Source: Prolixibacteraceae bacterium (GTDB taxonomy: Bacteria > Bacteroidota > Bacteroidia > Bacteroidales > Prolixibacteraceae). Taken from it: a stretch of DNA of 22,488 nucleotides. This document shows positions 7,319 through 15,800 of this stretch, in pieces (the first letter of the stretch is position 1; the number at the start of each line of letters is the position of its first letter). The stretch spans positions 1 to 22,488 of the forward strand of contig JAFGGF010000464.1 in NCBI GenBank assembly GCA_016930735.1, written 5' to 3'. The notes beneath the pieces are model-generated. The model searched no databases. It was not told the origin of the DNA and was given only the letters and a program-made list of their open reading frames with translations. A program made the translations under genes and the position numbers.

Positions 7319-8935
7319 CTATAATTCTTTAATCCATTCTTTCACCACATCAAGTGAAGGAACCGTACCTTCGGATTTTAATTTGTAATTAATGGTAACC
7401 ACTGCCGGACCTTTTGTAATTCCGAAAGTTGCCATCTGGTTCGGATCAGAAATATAATTAATTTTCAGATCCTTGCCAAGTTCGGTAACGGCCCTGTTTA
7501 TAACACTTTTTAATTCACGGCATTCTTCTTTTTCACCTAAGATCAGAATTTCACTTCTTTTTGATTTGATCCGGAGTTTTAATTTCTGATTGATCCTTTT
7601 CTGAATGGCTGCAATTAATTCTCCCCTCGGAGGGATTTTTGAAACAAATTCTATTTTTCCATCAATGCAGATGGTGGGGATATTTTTCACCATCAACGAT
7701 GACATAAAAGTAACTGCTTCCATTTTTTTGATGGCATGTTCGCGCCATTCAACCACGCCTTCAAATTGAGGAGCAACCCGTTTTACCGCTTCAACCATAT
7801 ACTGACATGGTGCACATGATTCCGAGTCAAGTGTGATAATATCTACAATAACTTTATCGGCCTGACCGTAATCTTTCATATTGAATACTTCCAGTACACT
7901 GTCCTGTTTTTCCAGTGTCCGAACCACATCCTGTTTATATGGATCATTAACCAGATCGGTAACTGCTTTGATGTTTTCGGGAGGAGTTTCCATGGGCAGG
8001 TCGCACCCGGGAGCCAGGATAAAGCCTTTTTTCCCACCAAGGTCAAGGCAGTTTAGTGCTTCTTCACGGACATCGTCTTCATTCCCCATTAACAGGACAA
8101 CTGTAAGTTTCATATTCCCTCCGAAACTGATCCCTTTTTTCAAGGCAATATTTTTTACATAATCCAATGGGATATTTTCATCAATTGAAACATTATCGGG
8201 GTTGCAGTTGCACATGGCTTCAATGTTTTGCTGGGCATGGCCGCAAACAAAAAAAGAGCTCAGTTTCTTTTTCTCCCGGATAAAATCAAAAATTTGTGAA
8301 GCAAAAGGTGTTACAAAAGTTTCAAATGAAAGAGGATCAATCTGGCTGGTCATCGGATCGACAACTGCAATGATATCACATCCGGCATCCATTAAAAGTT
8401 CCGCCATTTTTATTCCGACGTTTTTGCAGAATTCCATTACATTATTCACCTCATCCGGATCTTCATAAAGTTTAATAAAAATGTCGGTTCCAAGAAGATG
8501 CAAAGCCAGGGTAAAAGGACCGGTAATCAATCCATATAACGCTGTTTCTGGATATTTTTTTCTTAATGTCCTGGTTGCTTCCAGAATTAAAGGAATCCTG
8601 CCGTCGTTTTCAGTCGGGATTTTTAAATCTTCAAGTGTTGTTCCTTCTGACAGAGGATGTGAAACAACAGCCGGTGGATTATGAGGTGCCCATTGTAAAA
8701 AGCAACCCAGGATTTCAGCTTCAACCTGAAGATCGAAAACAACGGGGATCCCATCGGGTTGGTATTCTTCAACAGCTTTACTGACTCCCTGAATAATTGC
8801 CTCCGAAGAATTCAGGTAACTTTCGGCATCAATCCCTGTTAAATATCCTCCATGTACTCCTACAAAAGGTACCCATGGAACACGTTCAACTTCTTCGAGT
8901 GCAAATACTTTTCTAATTAATTCAAGACCTTTCAT
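7319..8935 (-). CDS. MtaA/UroD-type corrinoid methyltransferase fused to two thioredoxin-like domains
   Basis: This protein has 538 residues. Residues 1 to about 340 form a uroporphyrinogen decarboxylase-type barrel of the MtaA/CmuA methyltransferase group, not a haem enzyme: the context is a corrinoid carrier, and GFILAPGCDLPMETPPENI (306-322) has the family's second zinc Cys, C311. The first zinc motif, normally HxC, reads F229-V-C231-G-H233, so the His is displaced or lost. Residues 360-450 form a thioredoxin/glutaredoxin-like domain with CAPC (C374, C377) and the cis-Pro motif NIPT (P420). Residues 460-538 form a second small thioredoxin-like domain with a single Cys (C472) and GPAV (P510). 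Role: methyl transfer between a substrate or acceptor thiol and the corrinoid protein. The substrate is unknown. The Trx part might supply electrons or be a thiol partner; that is inference. Confidence 0.82.
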   Translation of the reverse strand: MKGLELIRKVFALEEVERVPWVPFVGVHGGYLTGIDAESYLNSSEAIIQGVSKAVEEYQPDGIPVVFDLQVEAEILGCFLQWAPHNPPAVVSHPLSEGTTLEDLKIPTENDGRIPLILEATRTLRKKYPETALYGLITGPFTLALHLLGTDIFIKLYEDPDEVNNVMEFCKNVGIKMAELLMDAGCDIIAVVDPMTSQIDPLSFETFVTPFASQIFDFIREKKKLSSFFVCGHAQQNIEAMCNCNPDNVSIDENIPLDYVKNIALKKGISFGGNMKLTVVLLMGNEDDVREEALNCLDLGGKKGFILAPGCDLPMETPPENIKAVTDLVNDPYKQDVVRTLEKQDSVLEVFNMKDYGQADKVIVDIITLDSESCAPCQYMVEAVKRVAPQFEGVVEWREHAIKKMEAVTFMSSLMVKNIPTICIDGKIEFVSKIPPRGELIAAIQKRINQKLKLRIKSKRSEILILGEKEECRELKSVINRAVTELGKDLKINYISDPNQMATFGITKGPAVVTINYKLKSEGTVPSLDVVKEWIKEL

Positions 8936-8966
8936 TGTTTAGTAGTTGAGTAATGAGTAGTTAGTA

Positions 8967-9095
8967 ATTAGTAGTGAGTTATAAGTGAAATGTAGTAAGA
9001 TTTGTATCTGAATTGGCAATCGGATAAAAACAAATTCAATTGAAAATGTTTTAATATTGCTTATAAAACCTTAAGTATCACAACTCACTACTAAT
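8967..9095. repeat. 14-bp inverted repeat framing the spacer between carrier and methyltransferase genes
   Basis: ATTAGTAGTGAGTT (8967-8980) is the exact reverse complement of AACTCACTACTAAT (9082-9095), with 101 bases between. The left arm lies in a run of decayed TTAGTAGT/GAGTAATGAG words (8941-8997). The arms could pair in the operon mRNA and bring the two coding ends together, or be remains of a small mobile repeat. The rest of the spacer is plain AT-rich DNA. Confidence 0.6.
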
Positions 9096-9110
9096 AATCT
9101 AAAATCTACT

Positions 9111-9779
9111 TTATGCTACCTGTGCATTCAGGTATTCAACCAGTCCCTGTGGGTCGGGAGAATAGGCATCGGCACCGATTTTTTTGCAAAAATCGTTGGT
9201 AACAGGGGCCCCACCAACAGCAACCTTTGCGCCGGGGACAGCCTCTTTTATAGCTTTTGTAATTTTCTCCATGTTTACCATTGTGGTTGTAAGAAGTGCA
9301 GAAAGCCCAACAAATGCATTTTCGTGTTCTTTAACTGCAGCTACAAACTGATCAGCTTTAACATCGGTTCCCAGGTCGATAACTTCCCATCCGTTTCCTT
9401 CAACCATCATCGAAACAAGGTTTTTGCCTATGTCGTGCAGGTCGCCTTCAACTGTCCCGATTATAAATTTTCCTTTTTGTTTTACTTCGCCCGACAGGAA
9501 AAACGGTTTTAAGTGAACCATAGCAGTGTTCATTGCTTTTGCCGACATTAATACCTGCGGCACAAAAACTTTATTCTCGCGGAATTTTATCCCTACTTTT
9601 TCCATCCCTATCATCAGGGATTTGGATAATATGTCCTGTGCATGTATTCCTTCGTCCAATGCCTGACGAGTCAATTCATCTGCTCCATCCTGGCCCTTCA
9701 TTTGTGGTGGATATGGTGCTGCTTTATTAATTTTTCCAAATTCAATACACTCGGCAATTTTTGATAATAGTTCACTCAT
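9111..9779 (-). CDS. Corrinoid (B12-binding) methyl-carrier protein, MtaC/MtbC-like
   Basis: From the ATG at 9779 the product has 222 residues; the frame runs on upstream, but that extra stretch has no family likeness. Residues 1-90 are the helical cap domain and 100-220 the Rossmann-like B12 domain. The base-off/His-on motif is D113-L-H115-D-I-G118, with GLSALLTTT (158-166) and VGGAPV (188-193) forming the rest of the nucleotide-tail pocket. In methanol, methylamine and methoxyarene systems such proteins carry the methyl group on Co between two methyltransferases. It is the first gene of the cluster, so it is probably the most strongly expressed. Neighbours supply one UroD-type and one MetH-type methyltransferase. 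Confidence 0.92.
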   Translation of the reverse strand: MSELLSKIAECIEFGKINKAAPYPPQMKGQDGADELTRQALDEGIHAQDILSKSLMIGMEKVGIKFRENKVFVPQVLMSAKAMNTAMVHLKPFFLSGEVKQKGKFIIGTVEGDLHDIGKNLVSMMVEGNGWEVIDLGTDVKADQFVAAVKEHENAFVGLSALLTTTMVNMEKITKAIKEAVPGAKVAVGGAPVTNDFCKKIGADAYSPDPQGLVEYLNAQVA

Positions 9780-9807
9780 AAGATTGTTTATTAAAATATT
9801 ATTCCAA

Positions 9808-9815
9808 CAAAAATA
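9808..9815 (-). promoter_or_regulatory. Candidate -7 promoter element for the corrinoid operon
   Basis: The - strand reads TATTTTTG, matching TAnnTTTG. The leader to the ATG at 9779 would be about 20 bases. No good -33 TTTG is seen. The 124-base divergent spacer to the AraC gene is too short for a cobalamin riboswitch. Confidence 0.4.
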
Positions 9816-9903
9816 TCCACGCAATATTCCTTAAAAAATAGGATTTTTTTTGAAAAAGATGGAAAATATTACTTTATTTTAATATTCTGTTTTCTAAAGT
9901 AAA

Positions 9904-10782
9904 ATGATTCAGGAAATTAAATATTTTTCTGTTCCTCTTCCTTTATTAGAGGAACAAAAACGAAATCCATTAACCATGGATTTGTGGTTAACCGAAATTG
10001 GTGAAATCAGGATTGAAAAGGGAACCATCTGGAATCCGGGTTTTCTGAATGACAGGAATATGCTTATTTATTGTACATCAGGACAGGGGATCATCCAAAT
10101 TTCGAAAGAACAGATTCCGGTTTCCGATGAACAGTTTATTATTATCCCTCAAAATAATGATATTAAATATTATTCGGTAATCGACAGGCATTCAACTTTA
10201 TTAATTGCCTGTTTTAATGGAGCCAAGGCGGAATATTTTTCCAGTGAGTTTTCTGTTGTCCGTAATCTGATCCCTTCGGTAAATAATATGGTTGCCAACC
10301 GCGAAATGTTATTCGATGAAATATTCAATAACCTTTCAAAAGGTTTTCACGATGAAAACATGGAATATATAAACTTTTGTTTCGGGCATTTACTAGCAAC
10401 TTTCGTTTTTGCACACAAAACCAGCGAAGACCTGGCTTATGAGACAAATCCGGTGGTGCGGCATGCTATTGATTACCTGGGGAAAAACCTGGATAAAAAA
10501 CTCACCCTGAAACAGATATCGGAAAAGGTAGGATATTCTCCCACATATTTTACAACTGTTTTCAGGAACGTGACAGGATATTCACCCATAAGTTATTTTT
10601 CTCACCTTAAAATTTTAAAGGCCTGTGAATATTTGGATTACACAAATATGAAAATCAAACAGATTTCATTTGAGTTAGGTTATTCTGATCCTTATTATTT
10701 TTCCAGGGATTTTTCAAAACGGTTGGGATTATCACCCAGGAATTACAGATATCGGGTAAATTCACGGCAAAATGTTACTTAA
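9904..10782 (+). CDS. AraC-family transcriptional regulator
   Basis: The 292-residue protein has an N-terminal cupin-like sensor domain (about 20-110, beta-rich, with NMLIYCTSGQG typical of AraC_binding) and a C-terminal DNA-binding domain with two helix-turn-helix units. The first is around 201-222 (TLKQISEKVGYSPTYFTTVF), the second around 250-272 (IKQISFELGYSDPYYFSRDF). The sensor class usually binds a small sugar or carboxylate. It is divergent from the corrinoid carrier gene and followed 101 bases later by a permease on the same strand, so it could control either or both. The ATG at 9904 is the obvious start. Confidence 0.92.
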   Translation: MIQEIKYFSVPLPLLEEQKRNPLTMDLWLTEIGEIRIEKGTIWNPGFLNDRNMLIYCTSGQGIIQISKEQIPVSDEQFIIIPQNNDIKYYSVIDRHSTLLIACFNGAKAEYFSSEFSVVRNLIPSVNNMVANREMLFDEIFNNLSKGFHDENMEYINFCFGHLLATFVFAHKTSEDLAYETNPVVRHAIDYLGKNLDKKLTLKQISEKVGYSPTYFTTVFRNVTGYSPISYFSHLKILKACEYLDYTNMKIKQISFELGYSDPYYFSRDFSKRLGLSPRNYRYRVNSRQNVT

Positions 10783-10883
10783 TATTCTGTTTGGTAAATA
10801 CTACAGGATAAATAAAAAAGAAAAAAAGTATTGGCTGATTCAGGATTTAAAACATATTTTTACAGAAACCGAAGCTAAAATTT

Positions 10884-12245
10884 ATGTCGACACTTTTCCT
10901 TCTGTTTATTGTCGTTTCCGCTATAGCTGTTTTATTATTTCTGGTTTTAAAACTAAAAATCAGTGCATTTATTTCTTTACTGCTTACTTCTGTTTACGTA
11001 GGGATTTTAGCTGGAATGCCATTAAATGAAATAGCCGGAAGCATTCAGAATGGTATGGGGGGAACACTTGGATTTGTTGCGACTGTTGTTGGTTTAGGTG
11101 CAATATTCGGACAAATGCTCGAAAGTTCAGGGGGTGCTGAATCACTGGCGCATTCGTTAATTAAAAAATTCGGGCAGGATAAGGCACCATGGGCGATGGT
11201 TATCACCGGGTTTATTGTTGCAATCCCTGTTTTTCTCGATGTAGGTTTTATTATTCTTGTCCCGATTATTTATGCTTTATCGAGAGATACAAAAAAATCG
11301 TTGCTGTATTATGGTATCCCCCTTTTGGCCGGACTTGCAGTAACTCACAGTTTTATTCCACCTACACCCGGGCCGGTTGCTGTTGCTGATATTATCAATG
11401 CACAACTTGGTTGGGTTATTTTATTTGGGATAATTCTTGGTTTTCCTGTGGCTGTTATCGCAGGTCCTGTTTGGGGAAAAATTATTTCGCGAAAAATAAA
11501 CATTCAACCCCCGATAGAACTGGTTGAAAAAATGGATGCTTCAAAAAACAAGGGGGAAAAGTTACCATCATTTCGTTTGATTGCTTTATTAATCGGAATT
11601 CCAATGTTGCTGATACTGATGAATACACTTATTGGTGTCCTGGTTGATAAGGAAATTGTTAAAGAATCGTTGACAACCGATATCATTGAATTCCTGGGGC
11701 ACCCGTTTTCAGCATTAATCATTGCAACCTTGCTGGCGATTTATTTTTTATGTATAAAAAGGGGGATGCCCAAACAAAAAATTCTTGACCTCAGCACAAA
11801 GGCTCTCGGACCGGCAGGTATTATAATACTGATCACAGGAGCCGGTGGTGTTTTAAAACAAATCCTTGTTGACAGCGGAATTGGAGAAATTCTTGCTAAA
11901 TCAATTGCCGGGTCGCCAATGCCTCCGATATTGCTTGCATGGTTGCTTGCAGCCATTGTCAGGATTACACAAGGTTCAGCCACTGTTGCCATGATCACTG
12001 CAGCAGGCATAATGGCCCCGGTTTTAACAGAAATAGGGTTGAATGATCCGCAGAGGGCACTGGTTGTTCTTGCTATCGCTTCCGGGGCTACAATATTATC
12101 TCATGTAAATGACAGCGGATTCTGGTTGGTTGGTAAATATTTCGGGATGAATGAAAAGCAAACGCTCCGGTCCTGGACCGTGATGGAAACAATAATTGCT
12201 TTGTGTGGTTTAATTCTTACTTTGCTTGCCAGCCTGTTTGTTTAA
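10884..12245 (+). CDS. GntP-family permease (gluconate or related carboxylate)
   Basis: A 453-residue inner-membrane protein with about twelve hydrophobic segments and no signal peptide. It is typical of the gluconate:H+ symporter family: VPIIYALSRDT near 125-135, HSFIPPTPGPVA near 155-166, and the C-terminal SHVNDSGFW motif near 412-420. Known members import gluconate, 2-keto-3-deoxygluconate-type sugar acids, glycerate or D-serine, so specificity is open. No gluconate kinase or sugar-acid dehydrogenase is nearby. The gene follows an AraC regulator. Its stop overlaps that of a convergent gene by four bases. Confidence 0.9.
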   Translation: MSTLFLLFIVVSAIAVLLFLVLKLKISAFISLLLTSVYVGILAGMPLNEIAGSIQNGMGGTLGFVATVVGLGAIFGQMLESSGGAESLAHSLIKKFGQDKAPWAMVITGFIVAIPVFLDVGFIILVPIIYALSRDTKKSLLYYGIPLLAGLAVTHSFIPPTPGPVAVADIINAQLGWVILFGIILGFPVAVIAGPVWGKIISRKINIQPPIELVEKMDASKNKGEKLPSFRLIALLIGIPMLLILMNTLIGVLVDKEIVKESLTTDIIEFLGHPFSALIIATLLAIYFLCIKRGMPKQKILDLSTKALGPAGIIILITGAGGVLKQILVDSGIGEILAKSIAGSPMPPILLAWLLAAIVRITQGSATVAMITAAGIMAPVLTEIGLNDPQRALVVLAIASGATILSHVNDSGFWLVGKYFGMNEKQTLRSWTVMETIIALCGLILTLLASLFV

Positions 12246-12658
12246 TCCCAAAGTTCGTGCAGGGCATGGTCACGGTGAAAAGTTTTCTTTTTGCAAACCG
12301 GGCAGGTGGCCCTGCTCAGGCGGTGTATATTCGTTAATTTCAGTTTACTGTTACAATGTGAACACCTGAACCGGCTTCGGTGGATGGTCTTGTTCTCATC
12401 ATAAACTTTAACTTCTGCCTTGTCGTAAAGCAACTCACAGTTAGGGCAGATATAAATCTGGAATGTTGCTTTTATCATCAGGTTCTTATTTTCTTTCGCC
12501 AGGCGAACAATTTTATTGTGTGTTTTATAATGAAATAACTTGGTTCTTAATCCAAGATACTCCTTTACCGATTGAGGATGTACCAAAAATCCGTGCCCCT
12601 GGTTGAAGTATTCTTCATAACCACATTTCCGGCATTTATATGCAAAGGCATCACCCAT
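12242..12658 (-). CDS. Small double zinc-ribbon protein of unknown function
   Basis: The 138-residue protein has four CxxC knuckles at C9/C12, C71/C74, C99/C102 and C119/C122, enough for two zinc ribbons, with a basic middle part (about 38-62). It has no signal peptide, so it is probably cytoplasmic. I do not recognise a named family. Zinc ribbons of this kind occur in nucleic-acid-binding or scaffold proteins. It is convergent with the permease and its stop codon overlaps the permease stop, leaving no room for a terminator between them. Confidence 0.75.
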   Translation of the reverse strand: MGDAFAYKCRKCGYEEYFNQGHGFLVHPQSVKEYLGLRTKLFHYKTHNKIVRLAKENKNLMIKATFQIYICPNCELLYDKAEVKVYDENKTIHRSRFRCSHCNSKLKLTNIHRLSRATCPVCKKKTFHRDHALHELWD

Positions 12659-12827
12659 ATCTGATCAGTTGATTAATTGTCTGAAATTTAAGAAATAAAA
12701 AACTTTTTTAAAAGGCTAAATCATTACATTTATCAAAACAACCAACTATTTTTTCAACTATAAATAAATGTTATACAGAATAACTTGTTTTTTGGAAAAT
12801 TTTAAAAATTATCAGAAATTTGGATGC

Positions 12828-12846
12828 CCTACCAGTACCTACCAGT
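12828..12846. promoter_or_regulatory. Tandem 9-bp operator-like direct repeat upstream of the beta-galactosidase
   Basis: CCTACCAGT occurs at 12828-12836 and again at 12838-12846, 10 bases apart, which is one helical turn. It ends 33 bases before the ATG at 12880. Placement on one DNA face in front of a sugar-hydrolase gene suggests a dimeric regulator site or activator site. The rest of the 221-base spacer is AT-rich without other clear signals. Confidence 0.5.
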
Positions 12847-12879
12847 GGGAGAATTTAAATGTACTAAACAAAAGATAAA

Positions 12880-15800
12880 ATGCAAAAATCAATCATTCCG
12901 GTATTACTTGTAACTTTTATTTTCCAGGCATGTGTCAGCAAATATGAAAACGTTCCATGGAAAGATGAAGCAACTCCTCCATGGCAGACACAGGATGTAT
13001 TTCAAATCAATAAGGAAGAACCAGGGGCTCATTTTATTCCTTACCTTAATAAGGAAAATGCTCAAAAAGAAGATTGGCAGGCTTCTTCTTTGGTTCAGTC
13101 ATTAAATGGCATCTGGAAATTCCATTTAGCTAATAATCCTTCGGAAAGGCCTTACTGGTTTTTTAAAGATAATTACGATATCCGTGACTGGGATCAGTTG
13201 GAAGTGCCTTCAAACTGGGAGGTAAACGGTTTTGACTATCCGATTTATGTAAACGTCGATTATCCGCATGAAAAGAAACCTCCTGTTATTCAGGATTTTT
13301 ATAATCCGGTTGGTTCATATAAAAGGACATTTAAAATTCCTTCCGATTGGGAGGGAAAAGAAATTTACCTGCGTTTTGGAGCTGTCAGTTCAGCAATGAA
13401 TGTCTGGGTTAATGAAAAGTATGTCGGGTACAGCGAAGATTCAAAAACACCGGCAACATTTAATATCTCACCTCTTTTGAAAAAAGGGAAAAATACGCTT
13501 GCAGTTGAAGTTTTCAGATGGAGTGATGCATCGTACCTCGAAGACCAGGATTTCTGGAGGCTGAGTGGAATTACCCGCGATGTTTACCTGTTGGCCAGAA
13601 ATAAACAACATATCCGGGATTATAAAATCAAACAAGGGCTGGATGAAAATTACACAAATGGAGTTTTCGGGTTGGATATAGAAATCCGTAACCTTCAGGA
13701 TAATCAGGCGGTAGTTTCAATTGAAGCTGAATTACTGGATGGAGAGGATGCTGTAAAATCTTTTTCTGAGAAGGTGGATGCAAAAAATGGAATTTCAACT
13801 GTTTCTTTTTCTGAAATTATTCCGTCTGTAAAACAATGGTCAGCTGAAAATCCTAACCTTTATGAACTAATAATGACCTTAAAAGATGAGGGAGGAAATG
13901 TACTTGAATTAATCAGGCAGGATGTTGGTTTCAGGACAAGTGAAGTCAAGGACGGACATTTTTTAATCAATGGAAAATATGTTTACCTGAAAGGAGTCAA
14001 TCTTCATGAACACCACGATGTAAAAGGGCATGTGGTTGATAAGGAAACCATCCTGAAAGATATTAAAACCATGAAGGAGCATAACATTAATGCGGTGAGG
14101 ACTTCGCACTACCCTGAACCTGAATTGTGGTATGAGATGTGCAATAAATACGGGCTTTACCTTGTTGATGAAGCAAACATTGAATCACATGGAATGGGGT
14201 ACGGAAGAGAATCTTTGGCAAAGGATTCTACCTGGAAGGCAGCTCATCTGTATCGTACAAAAAACATGTTTGAACGTGATAAAAACCAGCCCTCGGTAAT
14301 TATCTGGTCTTTGGGGAATGAAGCGGGGAACGGAGTAAATTTTTATGCTACTTATGATTACCTGAAATCAGTCGATAAAATACGTCCGGTTCAATATGAG
14401 CGTTCCGGGCTTGATTATAATACTGATATTTTTTGCCCCATGTATGCACCCATCGAATATTTGGAACGGTATGCAAAATCGGATCCTGATCGCCCATTGA
14501 TACAATGTGAATATGCTCATGCCATGGGAAACAGCGTTGGAAACCTTCAGGATTATTGGGACACTTATGAAAAATACGACGCACTGCAAGGGGGGTTTAT
14601 CTGGGACTGGGTCGATCAGGGATTGCTTACAGAGGATGAAAATGGTGAAAAGTTCTGGGCTTACGGTGGTGATTTTGGCCCCGACACGGTTCCTTCCGAT
14701 GGCAACTTTTGTTTAAATGGGTTGGTGAATCCCGACCGGGAGCCAAAACCTCAGTTGCTTGAAGTTAAAAAAGTATATCAGTATATTTCTTTTATTCCTT
14801 CAGACCTTAAGAATGGAGAAATTATTATTCGTAATAAATATGCTTTTACCAACCTTTCTGAATATAATTTTTCTTGGAATATTACAGGAGACGGGGAAGT
14901 CTTGTTTTCGGGAACTCTGAATAATATTCAAGCTGAACCAGGAGAACAGGTCGCTGTAAAGATTGATTATGATATTGATCCTGAACCGGGTGTTGAATAT
15001 TTTATGAACCTGAATGCAATGCTTAAAAATTCGAAGGGATTGCTGGAAAAGGGAACAATGCTGGCAGCAGAACAGTTTGAACTGCCGGTTTATAAATCGC
15101 CTGTAATAATTGAATCCACCAAATTTCCACCTGTTGCCTTTGAAGATTCAGATGAGAAGGTAACTGTAAAAGGCGATGATTTTAGCTTCGTATTTAATAA
15201 AATTGACGGGATCATAGCAAGCTTTAACAAAGGAGGTAAAGAATTGATCAAATCAGGTCCAATCCCGAATTTCTGGAGGGCTCCTATCGATAATGATTAT
15301 GGAAATGGTTTGTATCGCAAAAACGAAGTCTGGCGTGATGCCGGCAAAGACCGGGAAGTAGTTGATGTTTCTGTAAATCAGGATGCTCCGAACACAGTTC
15401 AGATTTCAGTTTTATTTGAACTTGTTAATAAAGAAGGAGAAAAAATAGGTGACTATTCTTCAATATATACAATTTATGGATCGGGCGATGTTCAGGTAGA
15501 TAATCATTTTAAAATGAAAGAAGGGCTTCCCGAAATACTTAAAATGGGTATGAACCTTGAAATGCCACGTAGTTTTGACCGGATGACATGGCTGGGGCGT
15601 GGTCCGCAGGAATCATACTGGGACAGGAAAACAAGTGCTTTTGTAGGATTGTATTCAGGAAGCGTTGCCGACCAGTACTGGGCTTATTTGCGTCCTCAGG
15701 AAAACGGAAATAAAACAGATGTCAGGTGGATGGCGATAACAGACAATGAGGGGAGCGGATTACTGTTTAAAGGCAGCCAGTTGCTTTCGGTAAGTGCACA

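Noticed and set aside
7319..8935. HemE, uroporphyrinogen decarboxylase of haem synthesis
   Set aside because: The neighbours are a corrinoid carrier and homocysteine methyltransferase, the PGCDLP Cys motif is of the MtaA type, and the C-terminal Trx domains are foreign to HemE.
9780..9824. Upstream extension of the corrinoid protein
   Set aside because: The extra 15 residues do not look like the family; the ATG at 9779 starts a typical cap domain and the extension would cover the promoter region.
9780..9903. Cobalamin riboswitch in front of the corrinoid operon
   Set aside because: The spacer is only 124 bases, very AT-rich, and has no B12-box-like GC-rich core.
10772..11029. 85-residue frame overlapping the AraC end and permease start
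   Set aside because: It lies out of frame over the clearly coding GntP N-terminus and shows no domain likeness.
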